Assembly (NCBI GenBank): GCA_039715055.1
Contig: JBDLID010000121.1
Span: 1-8,835, forward strand
Direction of reading: 5' to 3'
DNA length: 8,835 nt
Source: JBDLID01 sp039715055
GTDB taxonomy: Bacteria; Desulfobacterota; Desulfobulbia; Desulfobulbales; Desulfocapsaceae
The notes beneath the pieces are model-generated. The model was given only the letters and a program-made list of their open reading frames with translations, was not told the origin of the DNA and made no database searches. Position 1 is the first letter of the stretch, and each line of letters begins with the position of its first letter. Of the stretch, positions 5,167 to 8,835 are shown one piece after another. Made by a program: the position numbers and the translations under genes.

Positions 5167-6849
5167 ATGTTGAACGCTTTTTTAAGAGTTGGTTTCAGTC
5201 TGTTTGTTGTCAGTATCCTTGTTTTAGGCCACCGATCTGCCCAATGCGAGGAGAACCTGGTTCTGTTCTTCCCGACCGATACGAGCCGGGCTGCGGAATA
5301 TTCGTACCTGGGAAACTCCATCGGCTCCATGATGGCCTCCAGATTATCAGTCAAGGCCGGCACAAAGTCTTTTTTTGTCGGGGATGTAGCGGCCGGCGAT
5401 GAAAATCAGTATTACCAGGTTAAAAGCAGCCTTGTTAAAGTTGCTCAGGATGTTGAATTGCTGGTTGAGATCAATCATCCTGCAGGTGCGGGTGAAATTG
5501 GGGTCTTCAGAGTCGGTACCGGTAACGGCAATGATATATTTCAAGCCATTGAGGAGCTTGTTACAGATATTGCGGAGGCTTTTTTCGGTCTCAAGCCAGT
5601 TCCCGGCAAGACTGAAGAAAAACCGGAGGAGAAACCGGTTGCCAGTTTCCAGACACCCCATCCTGAGCGTCAATTAAAAAAGAACGCCGGCATGGCCATG
5701 ACCATCTCCTCATCAGGTGAGGAGACCGAGGCCAAAATCGAAAATGAGGCACCGGTTCGCTCCACCGGGTTATACCGTTCTCCGGTGATTCCTTTGAACA
5801 TGAAGGCATTTACCGCTGGTGATCTGGACGGCGATTCCAATATGGAGATTGCTATCGCATCACATTCAACAGTTGCAGTTTATCGCATGATTGATGGCCA
5901 GTTTCAGCATCTGATCAATATCCCGTTGCCTGCTAACCTGCGTGTGCACGCGCTTAATCTCGCAGATCTGGACAATAACGGTATTGACGAATTTTATCTC
6001 AGTGCCACATCTGATGATTCTCCTGCATCCTTTATATTTGAGTTCAGTGAGGGGCAGGGGGTAACCTGGCAGTACAGGAATATAGGATGGTATGTTCGCC
6101 CGATGGTGGTTCCCGGTAAGGGGATGATTGTAGCTGGTCAGAGAAACGGCCTGGATGAACTGGTGACCCCTGGAGTGTTTCATCTCTACCGTGGGTCGGA
6201 AGGAATTACGGTTGGAGATCGCCTCCCTCTCCCGGATTCGGTCAATCTCTTTAATTTCATCTACACAGACCTGGATGGAGATGGAAGTGAAGAAGTGGTT
6301 GCTGTAAACTCACAGGATCAACTGGAAGTCTACAGCACAGCTCTGGAACTTCTCCATACTTCCGCCGAGGGTTTTTGCGGATCAGTCAAGTTTTTCGGGC
6401 TGAGCAAGTTTGAACTGGAAGAGATGAAGGAGTTTGAAAAGGCCGATCGGGATCAAATCTATCTGCCTATTCGACTGCAGAGTGCTGATTTTGACAGGGA
6501 TGGCCGCAAGGAACTCGTTGTTGCCCGAAATGAACTCTATTCCACCTCCTTTCTGCCCGGTTCAAAATCTTACAGAAATGGTTTTGTCGAGGCTTTAAGT
6601 TGGAACGGACAAGGCTTTTCTCAAACATGGTCAACTAATAAGAAAGGAACTGGAGTCGCCGATGTGCAGTTCCGTTTAACTTCTGCTGGTGGACAAAATA
6701 ACAGAACACAAGGAAGATTGTTTGTTGTGAGGATAGAAAAAGATGTGCTTTTTCAGGCGATTATGGCAGGAGTCGGCGGGAGCAGGGTCTCGTTGTATGA
6801 AATGGAGTTCAATGAAACAAAAGGTGGTCCAGCTCAGCCTCATCAGTAG
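5167..6849 (+). CDS. Secreted FG-GAP/VCBS-repeat beta-propeller protein
   Basis: A complete 560-residue exported protein. Residues 1-26 are a signal peptide (hydrophobic VGFSLFVVSILVL core); a Cys at 27 follows SAQ but does not form a convincing lipobox. Residues about 29-140 form an alpha/beta domain starting LVLFFPTD with YLGNSIGSMMASRLS, which resembles the TolB/LpoB/FlgO-type periplasmic domains; this is a pattern-based guess. Residues 145-200 are a charged, Glu/Lys/Pro-rich linker. The rest carries four FG-GAP-like calcium loops: DLDGDS (219), DLDNNG (267), DLDGDG (368) and DFDRDG (441), each followed by an acidic residue and a hydrophobic beta strand, so a propeller fold is likely. A role in the periplasm or at the cell surface, binding protein or glycan, is inferred; no catalytic residues are seen. 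It stands alone between the insertion element and the porin. Confidence 0.82.
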   Translation: MLNAFLRVGFSLFVVSILVLGHRSAQCEENLVLFFPTDTSRAAEYSYLGNSIGSMMASRLSVKAGTKSFFVGDVAAGDENQYYQVKSSLVKVAQDVELLVEINHPAGAGEIGVFRVGTGNGNDIFQAIEELVTDIAEAFFGLKPVPGKTEEKPEEKPVASFQTPHPERQLKKNAGMAMTISSSGEETEAKIENEAPVRSTGLYRSPVIPLNMKAFTAGDLDGDSNMEIAIASHSTVAVYRMIDGQFQHLINIPLPANLRVHALNLADLDNNGIDEFYLSATSDDSPASFIFEFSEGQGVTWQYRNIGWYVRPMVVPGKGMIVAGQRNGLDELVTPGVFHLYRGSEGITVGDRLPLPDSVNLFNFIYTDLDGDGSEEVVAVNSQDQLEVYSTALELLHTSAEGFCGSVKFFGLSKFELEEMKEFEKADRDQIYLPIRLQSADFDRDGRKELVVARNELYSTSFLPGSKSYRNGFVEALSWNGQGFSQTWSTNKKGTGVADVQFRLTSAGGQNNRTQGRLFVVRIEKDVLFQAIMAGVGGSRVSLYEMEFNETKGGPAQPHQ

Positions 6850-6870
6850 AGGTATAATTTTTTATACTCT
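6848..6870 (+). terminator. AT-rich hairpin after the FG-GAP gene, weak terminator candidate
   Basis: AGAG-G-TATAA pairs with TTATA-CTCT around a TTTT loop, with one bulged G, starting within the stop codon. No T tract follows on the plus strand, so it is at best a weak or factor-dependent end and might instead protect the 3' end of the transcript. Confidence 0.35.
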
Positions 6871-6885
6871 GCGGGTAAAAAAATC

Positions 6886-6914
6886 TTGACATTTCCCGGT
6901 TCGGATCTTTTAAT
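6886..6914 (+). promoter_or_regulatory. Strong sigma70-type promoter of the porin gene
   Basis: TTGACA (6886-6891, perfect -35) is followed by a 17-base spacer and TTTAAT (6909-6914, five of six to the -10 consensus). Transcription would begin near 6921, giving a leader of about 93 bases. Confidence 0.8.
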
Positions 6915-6930
6915 ATTATGAAAATAGTCA

Positions 6931-7005
6931 GGTATTCAGTGTTTTGTCCAAAATTGAGTGGACAATACCAAAACGCCCGATGGATCAGGGCATAAAAACA
7001 AGGAG
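6931..7005 (+). promoter_or_regulatory. Structured porin leader and ribosome binding site
   Basis: Two hairpins can form in the predicted 5' untranslated RNA: TTGTCC/GGACAA (6944-6949 with 6960-6965), extendable by GGTA/TACC across a bulge, and GCCC/GGGC (6975-6978 with 6988-6991). A strong AGGAG at 7001-7005 lies 8 bases before the ATG at 7014. The stems may stabilise the message or serve as small-RNA targets; no known riboswitch class was recognised. Confidence 0.5.
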
Positions 7006-7013
7006 ATGAGAAG

Positions 7014-8228
7014 ATGAAAAAAATCATTTGTGCAGCCGCTGCCTTTGCAATGGTCGCCGGAGTTGCCTCAGTTGCCTCAGCCAAAGGGGTAACCCTCGGT
7101 GGTGATGCCCGTGCCCGTTGGATCATCAAAGACAACGGATCAAAAGAGTCAAACGAATGGAATTCCCGCTTTCGTGTAAAGATTACCGGTAAGACAGAAG
7201 GTGGTGCTTTTGCTAAGGCGCGTATCCGTCTGGCCGACACCTCATGGGACGGTACCAATCTGACCCGCGACAAAGGCGAAGCCAGCAACATCTATACCGA
7301 CTACGCCTGGATCGGAATCCCAGTTGCCAAGGGACTCATGATTGAGGGTGGTCTGATGACCGCTGACTTTTCTCCCTGGTTCTACTGGGATGGTCGTAAG
7401 GACCGTTTTAAAGTCACCTACAAGACCGGCGGATTCAAGATTGTCGGTACCTTTGACAAGGACGTCGAGCTGACCGACAACGAGGCTGACGAGAAGGACG
7501 ACAACGATCAGAACTCTCTTGGCGTATCAGTTATCAACAAGTTTGGCGATGCACTGACCGCAAAGGCCAGGATCGTCTATGTCATGGATAATCGTGACTA
7601 TGTTGAAAAAGGCGAGGCAGAAGTTGATACCGGTGCCCAGGATGGTGATGGTAACGCTTGTGTTGGTACCTGTACCACTCTCTCCGATGTGCAGCCTTGG
7701 GATGATAAGTCCGGCATGAAGGGCTCTGTCAATGTTGCTGCCAAGTTCGGCGGATCCAACCTTATCGCTGAGGTATCATATAAGGCCGCCGGTGTTGCCG
7801 GTGGTGGTGCTGACGATCAGGTTGGTGCCTATGCCGAGTGGAACGCGAAAATGGGAGCCATCATCCCCACCGTTCGTCTTGGTACCACCATGGACGGCTT
7901 CAAGGCTGACGCCGACTGGGGCTGGATCATGATCGGTTCTGGCGAACCTATCACCATGTATGATCAGGTTGGACAGGGCGGAGACACCATCTTTTTGGGT
8001 GCCAGCTCTAAATTCCTGGCCAGCGAGAACCTTGCTCTCCAGGCAAACTTCGTCTACATGGACGTTGATACCGACGATATGGCTAACCCCATGGAACTTT
8101 CCGGTCAGGTTGTATGGAAAGTCGCCAAAGGCGCTGAGCTTTCGCTCAAAGCCGGTTACCTCGGTCAGGATTCCGACCAGGTTGACGACGGTTTTGGTAT
8201 CTACACAAGATTCCGTCTCAAGTTCTAA
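7014..8228 (+). CDS. Outer-membrane porin-like beta-barrel protein
   Basis: A complete 404-residue protein with a textbook signal peptide: MKK start, Ala-rich core, and cleavage after SVASA (19-23). The mature chain alternates short hydrophobic/aromatic strands with acidic, Asp-rich loops (for example 150-166, 203-214, 351-357) and ends FRLKF with a C-terminal Phe, the outer-membrane assembly signal. The length fits a 16-strand-class general or anion/alginate-type porin. The acidic loop holds DGDGN (209-213) and a Cys216-x3-Cys220 pair, which may form a disulphide. The gene has a near-consensus promoter, a strong AGGAG site, a strong terminator and many C-ending codons, all signs of abundant expression. 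It should let small hydrophilic solutes cross the outer membrane; substrate preference is unknown, and the exact porin family was not recognised. Confidence 0.85.
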   Translation: MKKIICAAAAFAMVAGVASVASAKGVTLGGDARARWIIKDNGSKESNEWNSRFRVKITGKTEGGAFAKARIRLADTSWDGTNLTRDKGEASNIYTDYAWIGIPVAKGLMIEGGLMTADFSPWFYWDGRKDRFKVTYKTGGFKIVGTFDKDVELTDNEADEKDDNDQNSLGVSVINKFGDALTAKARIVYVMDNRDYVEKGEAEVDTGAQDGDGNACVGTCTTLSDVQPWDDKSGMKGSVNVAAKFGGSNLIAEVSYKAAGVAGGGADDQVGAYAEWNAKMGAIIPTVRLGTTMDGFKADADWGWIMIGSGEPITMYDQVGQGGDTIFLGASSKFLASENLALQANFVYMDVDTDDMANPMELSGQVVWKVAKGAELSLKAGYLGQDSDQVDDGFGIYTRFRLKF

Positions 8229-8251
8229 GACATCTTTTTTTAAGATTGTCT
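8228..8251 (+). other. Hairpin directly after the porin stop codon
   Basis: AGACATCTT (8228-8236) pairs with AAGATTGTCT (8242-8251) with one bulged T. It lies just upstream of the main terminator and has no T tract of its own, so it may act as a 3'-end stabilising stem. Confidence 0.45.
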
Positions 8252-8256
8252 GATTT

Positions 8257-8292
8257 AAAGCGGGCCCTTTTTTAAGGGTCCGCTTTTTTTTT
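8257..8292 (+). terminator. Strong Rho-independent terminator of the porin gene
   Basis: GCGGGCCCTT (8260-8269) pairs with AAGGGTCCGC (8274-8283) through a TTTT loop, with one G-U pair, followed by nine T residues. Three A residues before the stem extend the pairing into the T tract. Confidence 0.95.
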
Positions 8293-8313
8293 GTTATCTA
8301 TGATCCTTTTCTC

Positions 8314-8835
8314 ATGAGTCAACGTTGGGCCCTCTTTTTCATGGTGGCTGTCGGGGTGTTTCTCTCCACCATGGATTCGTCCATGATCAATGTTGCCCTG
8401 CCGGAACTCATGCGTACCTTTCACGCCACACTGCCCCAGACTGAATGGGTGGTGATCATCTACCTTCTTACCATTACCGTCACACTGCTGTTATGGGGGA
8501 ACCTCGCTGACCGTTTCAGCCGTGGAAAAATATATCTTTACGGAATGCTTGGCTTCGCTCTGGGATCAATCGGCTGCGCCATTTCACCCACACTTTCAGT
8601 ATTAATTCTATTCAGGTTTTTTCAGGCGCTTGGTGCATCTATGATGATGTCATCCGGCCCGGCACTGATCAAGGTGGTGTTTCCGGAAAAGGACCTGGGC
8701 ATGGCCCTTGGGATGGTCGGAATTGCCACATCATCAGGTTTGATGAGCGGCCCGGTTGTTTCAGGGTTTCTCCTTGAAATGTTTTCCTGGCGGGCCATTT
8801 TTTTAGTCACACTGCCGCTCAGTCTTTCAGTATTT
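8314..8835 (+). CDS. MFS multidrug transporter, DHA2/EmrB-like, 3' part outside window
   Basis: An open frame of 174 codons from ATG at 8314 to the right edge with no stop, about the N-terminal third of a roughly 500-residue, 14-helix DHA2 exporter. Motif D1 is seen as TMDSSMINVALP (19-30); motif A as GNLADRFSRGK (62-72), with Asp66 and Arg70 conserved and Ser where Gly is usual; motif C as GLMSGPVVSG (142-151), typical of drug/H+ antiporters. About five membrane helices are visible. It should sit in the inner membrane and export drugs or small organics using the proton gradient. The start has no Shine-Dalgarno and lies only 21 bases after the porin terminator T tract; Met10 is an in-frame alternative. 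The family is firm, the substrate unknown. Confidence 0.88.
   Translation, partial: MSQRWALFFMVAVGVFLSTMDSSMINVALPELMRTFHATLPQTEWVVIIYLLTITVTLLLWGNLADRFSRGKIYLYGMLGFALGSIGCAISPTLSVLILFRFFQALGASMMMSSGPALIKVVFPEKDLGMALGMVGIATSSGLMSGPVVSGFLLEMFSWRAIFLVTLPLSLSVF

Noticed and set aside
7062..7079. Tandem 9-base repeat GTTGCCTCA in the porin signal peptide
   Set aside because: It repeats Val-Ala-Ser within an Ala-rich signal sequence; two units are too few to suggest phase variation.
6809..7291. Minus-strand frame across the porin promoter and 5' end
   Set aside because: It runs through the promoter, leader and signal-peptide region of a well-supported gene and has no recognisable domain.
8300..8317. 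Five-codon frame (MILFS) whose TGA overlaps the transporter ATG
   Set aside because: It resembles a coupling leader, but it has no ribosome binding site and is short enough to occur by chance.
1..8835. CRISPR arrays, tRNA, rRNA, toxin-antitoxin or phage-defence genes
   Set aside because: No regularly spaced repeats, cloverleaf sequences or defence-type domains were found on either strand.

Overview
The window looks like chromosomal DNA from a Gram-negative bacterium. Three genes encode exported proteins with typical signal peptides, and two of these look like outer-membrane beta-barrels. The protein styles (a porin with an Ala-rich signal peptide and a C-terminal Phe, MurG-like glycosyltransferases, an FG-GAP periplasmic protein) suggest a deltaproteobacterial / Desulfobacterota relative. 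That placement is an inference from protein style only; no rRNA or other marker is present.

Region 1 (1-4028, minus strand) is a tightly packed glycan-type operon. In transcription order it holds a left-handed beta-helix acetyltransferase, a MurG-like (GT-B) predicted glycosyltransferase, a GT4-type glycosyltransferase, a histidine phosphatase, and a second MurG-like glycosyltransferase that runs off the left edge. The last four genes are joined by ATGA or 11-base overlaps, so they are probably translationally coupled. Together they look like a pathway that adds sugars to an acceptor, removes a phosphate and O-acetylates the product (capsule, exopolysaccharide, LPS or a small glycoside). The product cannot be read from the sequence.

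Region 2 (4029-5166) is mainly control DNA. It contains a leader for the operon, a strong terminator, a small minus-strand gene for a 174-residue outer-membrane-like protein, and then a 153-bp non-autonomous insertion element with near-perfect terminal repeats and an exact 8-bp target duplication. The element sits between two divergent genes.

Region 3 (5167-8292, plus strand) encodes a secreted FG-GAP/VCBS-type beta-propeller protein and a 404-residue porin. The porin has a near-consensus promoter, a structured leader, a strong ribosome binding site and a strong terminator, which together indicate high expression.

Region 4 (8314 to the right edge, plus strand) is the N-terminal third of a DHA2/EmrB-type major facilitator drug exporter. 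It begins only about 20 bases after the porin terminator.
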